Assembly: GCA_020851015.1 (NCBI GenBank)
Contig: JADZDN010000294.1
Span: forward strand, 1 to 25,217
From: Alphaproteobacteria bacterium
Lineage (GTDB): Bacteria; Pseudomonadota; Alphaproteobacteria; JAEULC01
DNA length: 25,217 nt
Reading direction: 5' to 3'
The notes beneath the pieces were generated by a model, which ran no database searches, was not told where the DNA came from, and saw only the letters and a program-made list of their open reading frames with translations. Numbering within the stretch: position 1 is the stretch's first letter; each line of letters opens with the position of its first letter. Made by a program: the position numbers and the translations under genes. Shown here one piece after another: positions 1 to 7,572 of the stretch.

Positions 1-120
1 CGCGACCAGCGCATCCTGCGCGTGCGCCGCGCGGGCGACGACTTCAGCGTCGAGGAGCTGTGGACCGTGCGCTTCGTCCCGCTGGTTCCCCAGGCCCCGC
101 CACCGGAACTGCACGTGTGA
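1..120 (+). CDS. pcm: Protein-L-isoaspartate O-methyltransferase, C-terminal end (partial)
   Basis: Only the last 39 codons and the stop are in the window; the frame is open from base 1 to TGA at 118-120. The peptide reads RDQRILRVRR...ELWTVRFVPLV and ends in PPPELHV. The 'V-R-F-V-P-L' strand close to the C-terminus is typical of Pcm, which uses SAM to repair isoaspartyl residues in aged proteins. The identification rests on this short tail and on context: in alphaproteobacteria pcm commonly precedes a LysM/M23 lipoprotein gene, which is what follows here with a one-base overlap (TGATG). The catalytic SAM-binding part lies outside the window. Confidence 0.72.
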   Translation, partial: RDQRILRVRRAGDDFSVEELWTVRFVPLVPQAPPPELHV

Positions 121-1373
121 TGGGTACGCGAATTCCAATCTTGTCCCCCCTCCCCAGCGCGGCGGCGCGCAGCGTCGTCGCGCAGGGAAGGGGGGACTCC
201 AAGAAAGGGCGGCGGGCTGTGGCAGCAATGCTTCTGGCCGCTGTTCTGCCCGCTTGCGCGATGCTCGAGCCGGATACGCGCGACGTGCCGAAGGTGCGAC
301 CGGTGTCGATGGCGGCATCGCAGGGTGCGCCGGTGGTGCTTGCTTCGGCGCCGGCCCCCGCCACGGCGACCGTGCCGCGCACCTATACCGTCGCGCGCGG
401 CGACACGCTCTACGGCATCGCGCGCCGCCATGGGGTGCAGCCCGGCGAGATCGTGAAGCTCAACGGGCTCGACGCGCCCAATGCGATCAATGTCGGCCGT
501 ATCTTGCGCCTGCCCGGCGAGATGCCCGCGCCGGCGACGAGCGTGGCCGGCGAGGTGCCGGCCGCGATCCAGGCCGCGGCCCTGGTCCGCCAGCCTGTGC
601 CGGGCACCTCCGCGCCGGCAAGCGCGCCGCGCAATTCGGTCAGCGCCGTTTCGCTGCCGCCGCCGGGTTCGCCCCTGCCGCCGGTCCCCCCGGCCGTGGA
701 GGTCAAATCGGCCGAATCCAAGCCGGCCGCCCCGGCGGCTGCTTTGCCCCAGACCGCCGCGGCGCCGCCCGCGTCGCTTTCGCCGCCCGCCGCATCGTCG
801 CCCGCGTCGCCATCCGGGCCGGCAGCATCGCCGCCAATGCCGGGCAAGTCGCCGTCGGACGAGACCTTACCGGCACCGCGCGGAGCCGCAGCGACCTTGG
901 CGCCGGGTCCGGCCGCGTCGCCGCTGAATGTCGCGCTTCCCGCGCCGCCGCCGCGATCCATGCATGGCTTCATGATGCCGGTGGACGGCAAGGTGATCGC
1001 CTCGTTCGGGCCGCAGGTGGGCGGCTTGAGCAATGACGGCATCAACATCGCGGCGCCCAGGGGCGCGGCGGTCAAGGCGTCGGAGCACGGCGTCGTCGTC
1101 TACGCGGGCAACGAGCTGCGCGGCTTCGGCAACATGCTGCTGATCCGCCACGAGGGCGGCTGGATGACCGCCTACGCGCACCTCGGCACGATGGCGGTCT
1201 ATCGCGGCAACAAGGTCGAGCGCGGCCAGCCGATCGGCACGGTCGGCATGACCGGCAACGTGACCAGCCCGCAGCTCCATTTCGAGATCCGCCAGGGCAA
1301 GCAGCCGGTCGACCCGGAAAAGCAGCTCGCCGGATCGCCGGCGCGCACGGCCCAGCTGGGCGCGCTGCGCTAG
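120..1373 (+). CDS. nlpD: NlpD-like lipoprotein with LysM and degenerate LytM (M23) domain
   Basis: A 417-residue protein if started at the ATG overlapping the pcm stop. A basic stretch (KKGRR) precedes a short hydrophobic segment and a lipobox LPAC with Cys46, so it is probably a lipoprotein. A LysM domain (about residues 88-132, YTVARGDTLYGIARRHGV...) should bind peptidoglycan. A long Pro/Ala/Ser-rich linker follows, then a LytM/M23 domain at about 281-400. Catalytic LytM enzymes have HxxxD and HxH metal ligands; here the first set is Asn305...Asn309 and the HLH is Gln385-Leu-His387, while His354 is kept. E. coli NlpD and EnvC are degenerate in the same way and activate amidases instead of cutting peptidoglycan, so an amidase-activator role in cell division is inferred. 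The N-terminal 25 or so codons overlap a palindrome (139-204), so the true start is uncertain; a TTG at 141 and a GTG at 219 are alternatives. Confidence 0.85.
   Translation: MGTRIPILSPLPSAAARSVVAQGRGDSKKGRRAVAAMLLAAVLPACAMLEPDTRDVPKVRPVSMAASQGAPVVLASAPAPATATVPRTYTVARGDTLYGIARRHGVQPGEIVKLNGLDAPNAINVGRILRLPGEMPAPATSVAGEVPAAIQAAALVRQPVPGTSAPASAPRNSVSAVSLPPPGSPLPPVPPAVEVKSAESKPAAPAAALPQTAAAPPASLSPPAASSPASPSGPAASPPMPGKSPSDETLPAPRGAAATLAPGPAASPLNVALPAPPPRSMHGFMMPVDGKVIASFGPQVGGLSNDGINIAAPRGAAVKASEHGVVVYAGNELRGFGNMLLIRHEGGWMTAYAHLGTMAVYRGNKVERGQPIGTVGMTGNVTSPQLHFEIRQGKQPVDPEKQLAGSPARTAQLGALR
139..204. repeat. Imperfect C/G-rich palindrome inside the nlpD 5' coding region
   Basis: The left arm at 139-155 (TCTTGTCCCCCCTCCCC) pairs with 185-204 (GGGAAGGGGGGACTCCAAGA). 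The core GTCCCCCCT/AGGGGGGAC is a perfect 9-bp match, and a bulge separates it from the outer CTTG/CAAG. The same 13-base arm GTCCCCCCTCCCC occurs at 25076-25088 in the palindrome at the other end of the window. This suggests a dispersed REP-like element. It falls in the poorly conserved stretch before the lipobox of the NlpD-like protein. Confidence 0.6.
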
Positions 1374-1380
1374 CCGCGCA

Positions 1381-2970
1381 TCAGGATCCCTTCGGCCGCT
1401 CGATGCGGTAGAGCCTTGCCTTGCCGTCGCCCGCCGATCCGATCGGCGTGAAGTTCTTCGGCAGGCGGATCGCGGCATGGGCCTCGTCGATCAACAGCAA
1501 GTAGCCGATTCCGATCTGGTTCATCCGGTCGAGGTATTGGTCGAGCAGGCGTTGGATGTCGGCATCGGTTCCATTGGCCGGCACGTAGATTACCGGCGGG
1601 CGAAACGCCTTGTCGGCATAGGCGGGGGCATAGCGCACCGGCGCGGCGGCGTCGTTCGGATAGGCGTAGAGATTGGGAACGAAGGCCGAGCGCTGGGGCA
1701 CGAACATCGATGGGAATTCGTGCAATGGCGGGAAGGTCAAGTACTGGTCAGACCGCACGATCGTCGCGCCCGCGACTTTCGCCCCGGGCTCGACCATCGT
1801 GGTCAGCCGCATGAGACCGGCGATCAGCGGTTCCGACTTGCGCCATTCGATCGCGACATGCGCGATCTGCGCGCCGAGCACGCCGAACGCCAGCGCCGCC
1901 TGCAGTATCCGGGCGCGCGCCGTTGACGCCTTCCAGTCGAAGCTCAGCATTGCCAGCATCACCACCGGAACCACCATGCGCCGGTCGGCGGCGTAGCTGG
2001 AGAACAGGATGTCCGGCATGATCATGTAGAGCGCGGCGAAGATGGCGATCGCCAGGAAGAACTCGCGCCTGAGCGTTGCCCGGCCAAGCCACCAGGCGAT
2101 CGCCAGCGCCGCGCAGGGGATGGCGAGCAGCAGCAGTTCAAGCGGCAAGTCGTAGCCGGGCAGCAGCACCACCGGCGCGGCGAGCTTGTCCTTCAGCGGC
2201 CGCCATTGCGTCGACCCGATGCCGCCCACCGTCGGGCTGACGAACAGGAACACGCAGATGCTCGGCACCGCCTGCGCGACCGCCAGGGCGCCGCGCGTGC
2301 GCACCCAGTGCCAGAAGCGCAGGTCGCGCAGCAGATAGGTGAACTCGTAGCCGCCGACGCAGACCGCGTAGACGCCGAAGGCGTAGAGGTGGCCCAGATA
2401 GACGCCGAAGCTGAACAGCGTTCCGACCACGAGCCGCGCCACCGGCCGCTCGCGCAGCGCGATCCAGGCGGCGAAGCCGATCATCGCCCAGCCGAGGCTC
2501 AGCAGGAATTCCAGGAAGCCGGAGGTGAAGTAGCGATTCAGCACCAGCACGCCCGCCATCATCGGCACCAGCGACCAGTAGCCGTGCAGCGCGCGGTGGA
2601 CCGCGATGCCGCCGGCCAGCAGGCTCGCGAAGCTGACCCACACGGTGATCTTCCCGACCGTGTGGATGTCGAGGAACGGCATCAGCACGTAGGCGAGCGC
2701 GTCGAGGCCGAGATTGGGCTGGAAGCGCCAGAACGGCACGTAGTACTGCGCCAGCAGCTGGTCGACGGCCGTGCGCGCGTGGATGAAGAACAGCGCGAGG
2801 TTGTAGGGATAGTCCGCCAGGGGCGGCGCGCTGACCGAGAAGACCAGCCAGCCCATGGCCGCGACGGCCAGTCCGGCGAGGACCGCGACCTCCACAAGCT
2901 GCGCGTTTGTTTTCGAACGCTCCGCGGTTTCCGCGGCGTTCACCGAGCCGGTGAGCGGTACATCCGTCAT
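1381..2970 (-). CDS. Polytopic membrane protein, possibly GT-C glycosyltransferase-like
   Basis: A 529-residue protein. It has one hydrophobic segment near residues 25-45 and many more up to about residue 375, then a soluble C-terminal region of about 150 residues. After the first helix comes 'PPLADYPYNLALFFIHART'; a 'DYPxHLA'-like motif in the first periplasmic loop is common in uncharacterised GT-C-fold membrane proteins that transfer sugars from polyprenyl phosphates. That suggests the fold but does not prove activity, since the usual His is Asn here. The start is put at ATG 2970 (MTDVPLTGS); the frame continues to a TTG at 3051, but a good promoter overlaps that point. It converges on nlpD with 7 bases between stops and lies between genes that are often adjacent in relatives, so it is probably a lineage-specific insertion. 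The substrate is unknown. Confidence 0.7.
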   Translation of the reverse strand: MTDVPLTGSVNAAETAERSKTNAQLVEVAVLAGLAVAAMGWLVFSVSAPPLADYPYNLALFFIHARTAVDQLLAQYYVPFWRFQPNLGLDALAYVLMPFLDIHTVGKITVWVSFASLLAGGIAVHRALHGYWSLVPMMAGVLVLNRYFTSGFLEFLLSLGWAMIGFAAWIALRERPVARLVVGTLFSFGVYLGHLYAFGVYAVCVGGYEFTYLLRDLRFWHWVRTRGALAVAQAVPSICVFLFVSPTVGGIGSTQWRPLKDKLAAPVVLLPGYDLPLELLLLAIPCAALAIAWWLGRATLRREFFLAIAIFAALYMIMPDILFSSYAADRRMVVPVVMLAMLSFDWKASTARARILQAALAFGVLGAQIAHVAIEWRKSEPLIAGLMRLTTMVEPGAKVAGATIVRSDQYLTFPPLHEFPSMFVPQRSAFVPNLYAYPNDAAAPVRYAPAYADKAFRPPVIYVPANGTDADIQRLLDQYLDRMNQIGIGYLLLIDEAHAAIRLPKNFTPIGSAGDGKARLYRIERPKGS

Positions 2971-3056
2971 TCCTGACCATCCAGTCGCCGCGATACATCC
3001 GCGGCGGCTCCATTCGAGGCGGACCGTAAAATTGCCAGACTCGAATATCAACTATT

Positions 3057-3085
3057 TAGATAAAAAACAACCTAATACCTGCCAA
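3057..3085 (-). promoter_or_regulatory. Sigma70-like promoter for the membrane protein gene at 2970
   Basis: On the minus strand, TTGGCA (3085-3080) is followed by a 17-base spacer and TATCTA (3062-3057), a close match to the consensus, in an A/T-rich island unusual for this window. It would start transcription near 3050, giving a leader of about 80 bases before the ATG at 2970. TTAACCAT (3093-3086) directly abuts the -35 box. Confidence 0.6.
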
Positions 3086-3122
3086 ATGGTTAATAGAGCC
3101 GGACCCGAACGCCCGAGTTGCG

Positions 3123-3992
3123 TCAGGGGATTTCCAGTTTCTTGCCCAGCCGGCCCGCCAGGTCCTGCACGAACTGCCACGCGACCCGCCCCGATCGCGC
3201 GCCGCGCGTGACCGACCATTCGTTGGCCGCGGCATGGAGCTGGTCGGTCGGCATGGAAAGGCCGAACCGCTTGGCGTAGCCCTCGATCATCGCGAAATAC
3301 GTGTCCTGGTCGCACTGGTGGAATCCCAGCCACAGGCCGAAGCGGTCGCTGAGCGAGACCTTCTCCTCGATCGCCTCGCCCGGGTTGATCGCGGTCGAGC
3401 GCTCGTTGTCGATCATGTCGCGCGGCATCAGGTGGCGGCGGTTCGAGGTCGCGTAGAAGATCACGTTGTCGGGCCGGCCCTCGACACCGCCCTCCAGCAC
3501 CGCCTTCAGCGACTTGTAGCTGGCATCCTGGCCGTCGAAGCTGAGGTCGTCGCAGAACAGGATCGCGCGGCGCCCGGCCTCGCGCACCAGGCGCAGCAGC
3601 GGCGGCAGGGATGGGGTGTCCTCGCGATGGATCTCGATCAGCGCCAGGCGGGCGGTCCCCTCGGCGTTCACGGCGGCGTGCACCGCCTTGACCAGCGAGC
3701 TTTTGCCCATGCCGCGCGCCCCCCACAGCAGCGCGTTGTTGGCGGGCAGCCCCTTGGCGAAGCGCCGCGTGTTGTCGAGCAGGATGTCGCGCTGGCGGTC
3801 GATGCCGCGCAGCAGCGCCACGTCGACGCGGTTGACGCGCTCGACCGGATCGAGCGTGCCGGTCTCCGCGTGCCAGACGAAGGCGTCGGCCGCGGCGATG
3901 CTCGCGGCGGGCCGCGCCGTCGGCGCCAGGCGGTCGAGCGCGTCGGCGATCCGCCGTAGCAGCGGCGTCAGGTCCTCGGGCGCTTGCGCCAT
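3123..3992 (-). CDS. DUF815-family AAA-type ATP-binding protein
   Basis: A 289-residue protein. A Walker A motif GARGMGKSS lies near residues 91-99 and a Walker B motif ILFCDDLSF near 143-151, followed by the family signature 'VIFYATSNRRHLMP' and 'FGLWLGFH', where the Arg pair may act as sensor or finger. The length fits the DUF815 (PF05673) family, which is widespread in proteobacteria and mostly uncharacterised. It is assumed to be a cytosolic AAA-like ATPase; the role and partner are unknown. The start is ATG 3992. The gene is transcribed divergently from yajC across a 172-base region that carries the yajC promoter, and such a DUF815 gene commonly lies next to yajC-secDF in alphaproteobacteria. 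Confidence 0.88.
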   Translation of the reverse strand: MAQAPEDLTPLLRRIADALDRLAPTARPAASIAAADAFVWHAETGTLDPVERVNRVDVALLRGIDRQRDILLDNTRRFAKGLPANNALLWGARGMGKSSLVKAVHAAVNAEGTARLALIEIHREDTPSLPPLLRLVREAGRRAILFCDDLSFDGQDASYKSLKAVLEGGVEGRPDNVIFYATSNRRHLMPRDMIDNERSTAINPGEAIEEKVSLSDRFGLWLGFHQCDQDTYFAMIEGYAKRFGLSMPTDQLHAAANEWSVTRGARSGRVAWQFVQDLAGRLGKKLEIP

Positions 3993-4092
3993 TGCAGTGG
4001 TTCCATCGGGAAGGGGCCGCGGACCCTATCAAACCGCCCTTGTGGCGGCAATCCGGCGGCCGCAAGCGCGTGTCGCCCCGTGGCTCGCCGGA

Positions 4093-4120
4093 TTGCAATT
4101 CCCGCGCCGGTCGCTATAGT
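4093..4120 (+). promoter_or_regulatory. Sigma70-like promoter for yajC-secD-secF
   Basis: TTGCAA (4093-4098) and TATAGT (4115-4120) are separated by 16 bases. Transcription would start near 4127, about 38 bases before the yajC ATG. The match is good and lies in the only non-coding stretch upstream of the sec genes. Confidence 0.65.
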
Positions 4121-4164
4121 CCGCCGCCCGGCGAGGGGCTGGAAACAAAAAGGGATCGCGACGG

Positions 4165-4605
4165 ATGTGGATTAGCCCGGCATATGCCCAGGCGGCCGGC
4201 GGCGGCGCGGGCGGATTCGATTTTATCTCGCTGGCACCGCTGGTGCTGATCTTCGTCGTCTTCTATTTCCTGCTCATCCGGCCGCAGCAGCAGAAGATGA
4301 AGCAGCACCGGGCGATGCTGTCGGCCATCCGGCGCAACGACCGCGTGCTGACCGGCGGCGGCATCATCGGCACGGTCACCAAGGTCGCATCGGAGACCGA
4401 AGTCATCGTCGAGATCGCCGAGGGCGTGCGCGTGCGCATCGCACGCGGCACGATCGCCGAAGTGCTCTCGCGCACCGAGCCGGTGGCGGCGGCCGGCGGC
4501 GCGCCTGGCGCGGGCGGCAGCAGCGGCGAGGCAAAGCCCGCCGAACAGAAGCCGCAAGGGCTCTCCGGCCTTCTCTCCGGCCTGGGCCTGGGCGGCAAGA
4601 AATAG
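4165..4605 (+). CDS. yajC: Preprotein translocase subunit YajC
   Basis: A 146-residue single-pass inner-membrane protein. The N-terminus MWISPAYAQAA is typical of alphaproteobacterial YajC. The transmembrane helix spans about residues 20-40 (LAPLVLIFVVFYFLLIRPQ) and is followed at once by the family hallmark IRPQQQKMKQH. The cytoplasmic domain contains 'NDRVLTGGGIIGTV' and 'VRVRIARGTIAEVL', and a low-complexity Gly/Ala tail completes the protein. YajC associates with SecDF and YidC at the Sec translocon. An AGGGA lies about 10 bases before the ATG. It is the first gene of the yajC-secD-secF unit. A small GCGCC-GAC-GGCGC hairpin overlaps its stop (4605-4617) and may lower read-through or translation into secD. 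Confidence 0.96.
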   Translation: MWISPAYAQAAGGGAGGFDFISLAPLVLIFVVFYFLLIRPQQQKMKQHRAMLSAIRRNDRVLTGGGIIGTVTKVASETEVIVEIAEGVRVRIARGTIAEVLSRTEPVAAAGGAPGAGGSSGEAKPAEQKPQGLSGLLSGLGLGGKK

Positions 4606-4635
4606 CGCCGACGGCGCGGTGCCGGGAGTGACGGC

Positions 4636-6207
4636 ATGATCCATTTCCCGCCCTGGAAGATCGCGCTGGCGGTGATCGTCTGCCTGCTGGGCGTGGTCTA
4701 CGCCTTGCCGAACCTGCTGAGCGAGCAGACGGCGGCGCGCCTGCCCGGCTGGCTGCCGCACAAGCAACTCGTGCTCGGCCTCGACCTGCAGGGCGGATCG
4801 CACCTCCTGCTCGAAGTCGACACCGACTCCGTGCTGAAAGACCGGCTCAACTCGCTGGTGGACGGCGTGCGCACCACGCTGCGCAAGGACCGCAGCGTCC
4901 AGTACACCGGCCTGGCGCTGGACCGCGACGCCGTGGTGTTCCGGCTCAACGACCCCGCCAAGATCGACCCGGTGAGCAAGGCGATCCGCGAGGACGAGCC
5001 GGACGCCGAGGTCGCCAACGACGGCCCGCAGTTCCGCATCGGCTTCCGCAAGGCCGAGCTCGACGCCAAGCGGCGCTCGGCGATCGAGCAGTCGATCGAG
5101 ATCGTCCGCCGCCGCATCGACGAGATGGGCACGCGCGAGCCGATCATCCAGCGCCAGGGCGAAAGCCGCATCCTGGTCCAGCTTCCCGGCGTCAAGGATC
5201 CCGAGCGCGTCAAGGACATCCTGGGCCGCACCGCCAAGCTGACCTTCCGTTTCGTCGACGAGGAGACCAGCCTGGAGGACGCCAAGGCCGGCCGCATCCC
5301 GCCCAGCAGCGAATTGCTTAAATACGAGGAGCGCGGCGGCGCGGGGTCGGAGATCGTGGTGCGCCGGCGCATCATGGTCAGCGGCGAGAACCTGACCAAC
5401 GCGCGCGCCAGCTACGACGAGTACAGCCGCCCCGCCGTTTCGTTCAAGTTCGACAGCGTCGGCGCGCGGCGTTTCGGCGAGGCCACGCGCGACAACGTCG
5501 GCAAGCTGTTCGCCATCGTGCTGGACAACAAGGTGATCAGCGCGCCGCGCATCCAGACCGCGATCCTGGGCGGCAGCGGCATCATCACCGGCAGCTTCAC
5601 CACCCAGCAGGCGCAGGACCTGGCGCTGCTGCTGAACGCGGGCGCGCTGCCGGCGCCGCTGAAGATCATCGAGGAGCGGTCGGTCGGGCCCGAGCTGGGC
5701 GCGGATTCGATCCAGGCCGGAGTCTATTCCTGCATCGTGGGCTTGGCGCTGGTCGTGCTCTACATGGTGGGCGCCTACGGCCTGTTCGGTCTGTTCGCCA
5801 ACGTCGCGCTGATCTTGAACCTGGTGATGATCATCGGCGTCCTGTCGGTGCTGGGCGCGACGCTGACCCTGCCGGGCATCGCGGGTATCCTCCTGACCCT
5901 CGGCATGGCGGTGGACGCCAACGTGCTGGTCAACGAGCGCATCCGCGAGGAGACGCGGGCCGGGCGTTCGCCGCTGGCGGCGATCGACATCGGCTACACC
6001 CGCGCCTGGGCGACTATCATCGACTCGAACCTGACCACGATCATCAAGATGGTCCTGCTCTATTCCTTCGGCTCCGGCTCGGTGAAAGGCTTCGCGGTCA
6101 CCATCACGATCGGCATCCTCACCTCGATGTTCACGGCCATCCTGGTGGTGCGCATGATCATGGTCGCCTGGATCCGCCAGCGCCGGACCAAGCTGTTGCC
6201 GGTCTGA
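4636..6207 (+). CDS. secD: Protein translocase subunit SecD
   Basis: A 523-residue inner-membrane protein of normal length for alphaproteobacterial SecD. The first transmembrane helix spans about residues 8-25. The D1 signature LGLDLQGGSHLLLEVD follows, then the periplasmic P1 domain with 'RRRIDEMGTREPIIQRQG' and 'RILVQLPGVKDPERVKDILG'. The P4-like region 'LALLLNAGALPAPLKIIEERSVGPELG' comes before the last five helices, which include 'GMAVDANVLVNERIREE', the conserved D5 motif. With SecF it uses proton-motive force to help preproteins leave SecYEG on the periplasmic side. GGGAG lies about 6 bases before the ATG. It is 30 bases downstream of yajC and 10 bases upstream of secF, so co-transcription is very likely. 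Confidence 0.98.
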   Translation: MIHFPPWKIALAVIVCLLGVVYALPNLLSEQTAARLPGWLPHKQLVLGLDLQGGSHLLLEVDTDSVLKDRLNSLVDGVRTTLRKDRSVQYTGLALDRDAVVFRLNDPAKIDPVSKAIREDEPDAEVANDGPQFRIGFRKAELDAKRRSAIEQSIEIVRRRIDEMGTREPIIQRQGESRILVQLPGVKDPERVKDILGRTAKLTFRFVDEETSLEDAKAGRIPPSSELLKYEERGGAGSEIVVRRRIMVSGENLTNARASYDEYSRPAVSFKFDSVGARRFGEATRDNVGKLFAIVLDNKVISAPRIQTAILGGSGIITGSFTTQQAQDLALLLNAGALPAPLKIIEERSVGPELGADSIQAGVYSCIVGLALVVLYMVGAYGLFGLFANVALILNLVMIIGVLSVLGATLTLPGIAGILLTLGMAVDANVLVNERIREETRAGRSPLAAIDIGYTRAWATIIDSNLTTIIKMVLLYSFGSGSVKGFAVTITIGILTSMFTAILVVRMIMVAWIRQRRTKLLPV

Positions 6208-6217
6208 GGAGGACGCG

Positions 6218-7174
6218 ATGTTCCGCCTGCGCTTCGTCCCGGACAATACCAAGATCCCGTTCATGAAGGGCCGCATCGCGGGGCTGGTCGTCTCCGCGGT
6301 GCTCAGCCTGGCCTCGGTGATCCTGTTCTTCCACCCGGGCTTGAACTACGGGCTCGACTTCAAGGGCGGCATCCTGATCGAGGCCCGCACGCCGGCGGCG
6401 GCAGATTTCGCCGCGCTGCGCTCGACGCTCGGCGGCCTCGGCTTCGGCGAGGTCGGGCTGCAGACCTTCGGCAGCGCGCAGGACATCCTGATCCGCCTCG
6501 AGCAGCAGCCGGGCGGCGACGACGCCCAGCAGCGCGCGGCGCAGAAGATCCGCGCCACCCTGGCCGAGAAATTCCCCGGCACCGAGATCCGCCGCACCGA
6601 GGCGGTTGGCGCCACCGTCAGCGGCGAGCTGTTCCGCAACGGCATGACCGCGATGGGGCTGGCGCTGGTGGCGATGCTCGCCTACATCGCCTTCCGCTTC
6701 CAATGGCCGTTCGGCGTCGGGGCCGTGTTGACCCTGATCCTGGACGTGACCAAGCTGATCGGCTTTTTCGTCATCATCCACATGCAGTTCAACCTGACCA
6801 GCATCGCGGCGATCCTGACGGTGATGGGCTATTCGATCAACGACAAGGTCGTGGTCTACGACCGCGTGCGCGAGAATCTGCGCAAGTACAAGTCCATGCC
6901 GCTGCGCCAGCTGATCGATCTCAGCATCAACGAGACGCTGAACCGCACCATCAACACCTCGATCACGATTTTCCTGGCGACGGTGCCGCTGGCGGTGTTC
7001 GCGCGCGGCGCGGTGCAGGATTTCGCCTTCGTCGTGCTGTTCGGCATCGTGATCGGCACCTCGTCCTCGATCTTCATCGCCGCGCCGATCCTGCTGTTCC
7101 TGGGCGAAAAGCACCTGCGCCGCGGCGGGGCGACGCCGTCGGCGGCGAAGAAGGCGGCGGTTTCCTCGACCTGA
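6218..7174 (+). CDS. secF: Protein translocase subunit SecF
   Basis: A 318-residue inner-membrane protein with six predicted helices. Visible signatures are GLDFKGGILIEAR after the first helix, then 'VGATVSGEL' before the second, and the D4-type motif 'GYSINDKVVVYDRVREN' with 'LNRTINTSITIFLATVPL' in the C-terminal half. It is the partner of SecD in the proton-driven SecDF complex. A strong Shine-Dalgarno sequence (GAGGAGG) precedes the ATG. The length and all the motifs are normal. Confidence 0.98.
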   Translation: MFRLRFVPDNTKIPFMKGRIAGLVVSAVLSLASVILFFHPGLNYGLDFKGGILIEARTPAAADFAALRSTLGGLGFGEVGLQTFGSAQDILIRLEQQPGGDDAQQRAAQKIRATLAEKFPGTEIRRTEAVGATVSGELFRNGMTAMGLALVAMLAYIAFRFQWPFGVGAVLTLILDVTKLIGFFVIIHMQFNLTSIAAILTVMGYSINDKVVVYDRVRENLRKYKSMPLRQLIDLSINETLNRTINTSITIFLATVPLAVFARGAVQDFAFVVLFGIVIGTSSSIFIAAPILLFLGEKHLRRGGATPSAAKKAAVSST

Positions 7175-7203
7175 GCCGCGGGCGCCCGGCGAAAGCCCGC
7201 GCG

Positions 7204-7572
7204 ATGGCGGCCGCTTCCGCCCCGCTGGTGGTTGGCTCCTATCGCGGCGGCGGCTTTACCGTGACGGGCACGCGCCACGACGGCTCGATCATCCTGTTCC
7301 GCGACCGCGTGCTGCCCTGGCCCGTGGCGCGGGTGGAGGAGATCGACGCGGACAGCCTGGCGGCGCTGGTCGCCGCGGCGGCGGCCCGGGTCGAATTGCT
7401 GCTGCTGGGCTGCGGCGCGCGGCTGGTGCCCGTCGCGCCCGATCTGCGCGCGGCCTTGAAGGCACGGGGCATCGCCGTCGAGCCGATGGATACCGGTGCC
7501 GCCTGCCGCACCTTCAACGTGCTGACCGCCGAGGAGCGTCGCGTCGCCGCCGCGCTGATCGCGGTCGCGTGA
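7204..7572 (+). CDS. Mth938-like (DUF498/Xcc1710) domain protein
   Basis: A 122-residue cytosolic protein. 'GGGFTVTGTRHDGSIILFRDRVLPWPV' near the N-terminus, 'LLLLGCGARLVPVAPDLRAAL' in the middle and 'IAVEPMDTGAACRTFNVLTAEERRVAAALIAV' at the end match the Mth938/NDUFAF3-like family. The human member NDUFAF3 is a complex I assembly factor; the bacterial role is not established. The start is taken at ATG 7204, although the frame is open further upstream into secF. Its stop overlaps the GTG start of the next gene (GTGA), which indicates translational coupling. In many alphaproteobacteria this gene follows secF directly, as here. Confidence 0.88.
   Translation: MAAASAPLVVGSYRGGGFTVTGTRHDGSIILFRDRVLPWPVARVEEIDADSLAALVAAAAARVELLLLGCGARLVPVAPDLRAALKARGIAVEPMDTGAACRTFNVLTAEERRVAAALIAVA

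Noticed and set aside
60..119. Upstream extension of the nlpD-like frame to 60
   Set aside because: It would overlap the pcm end by 60 bases in another frame and adds no signal-peptide feature; ATG 120 at the pcm stop fits better.
4114..6276. Minus-strand 720-codon open frame antisense to yajC-secD
   Set aside because: It is rich in Arg, Asp, His and Gln with no domain, and mirrors the conserved secD coding frame; long antisense frames are expected at this GC content.
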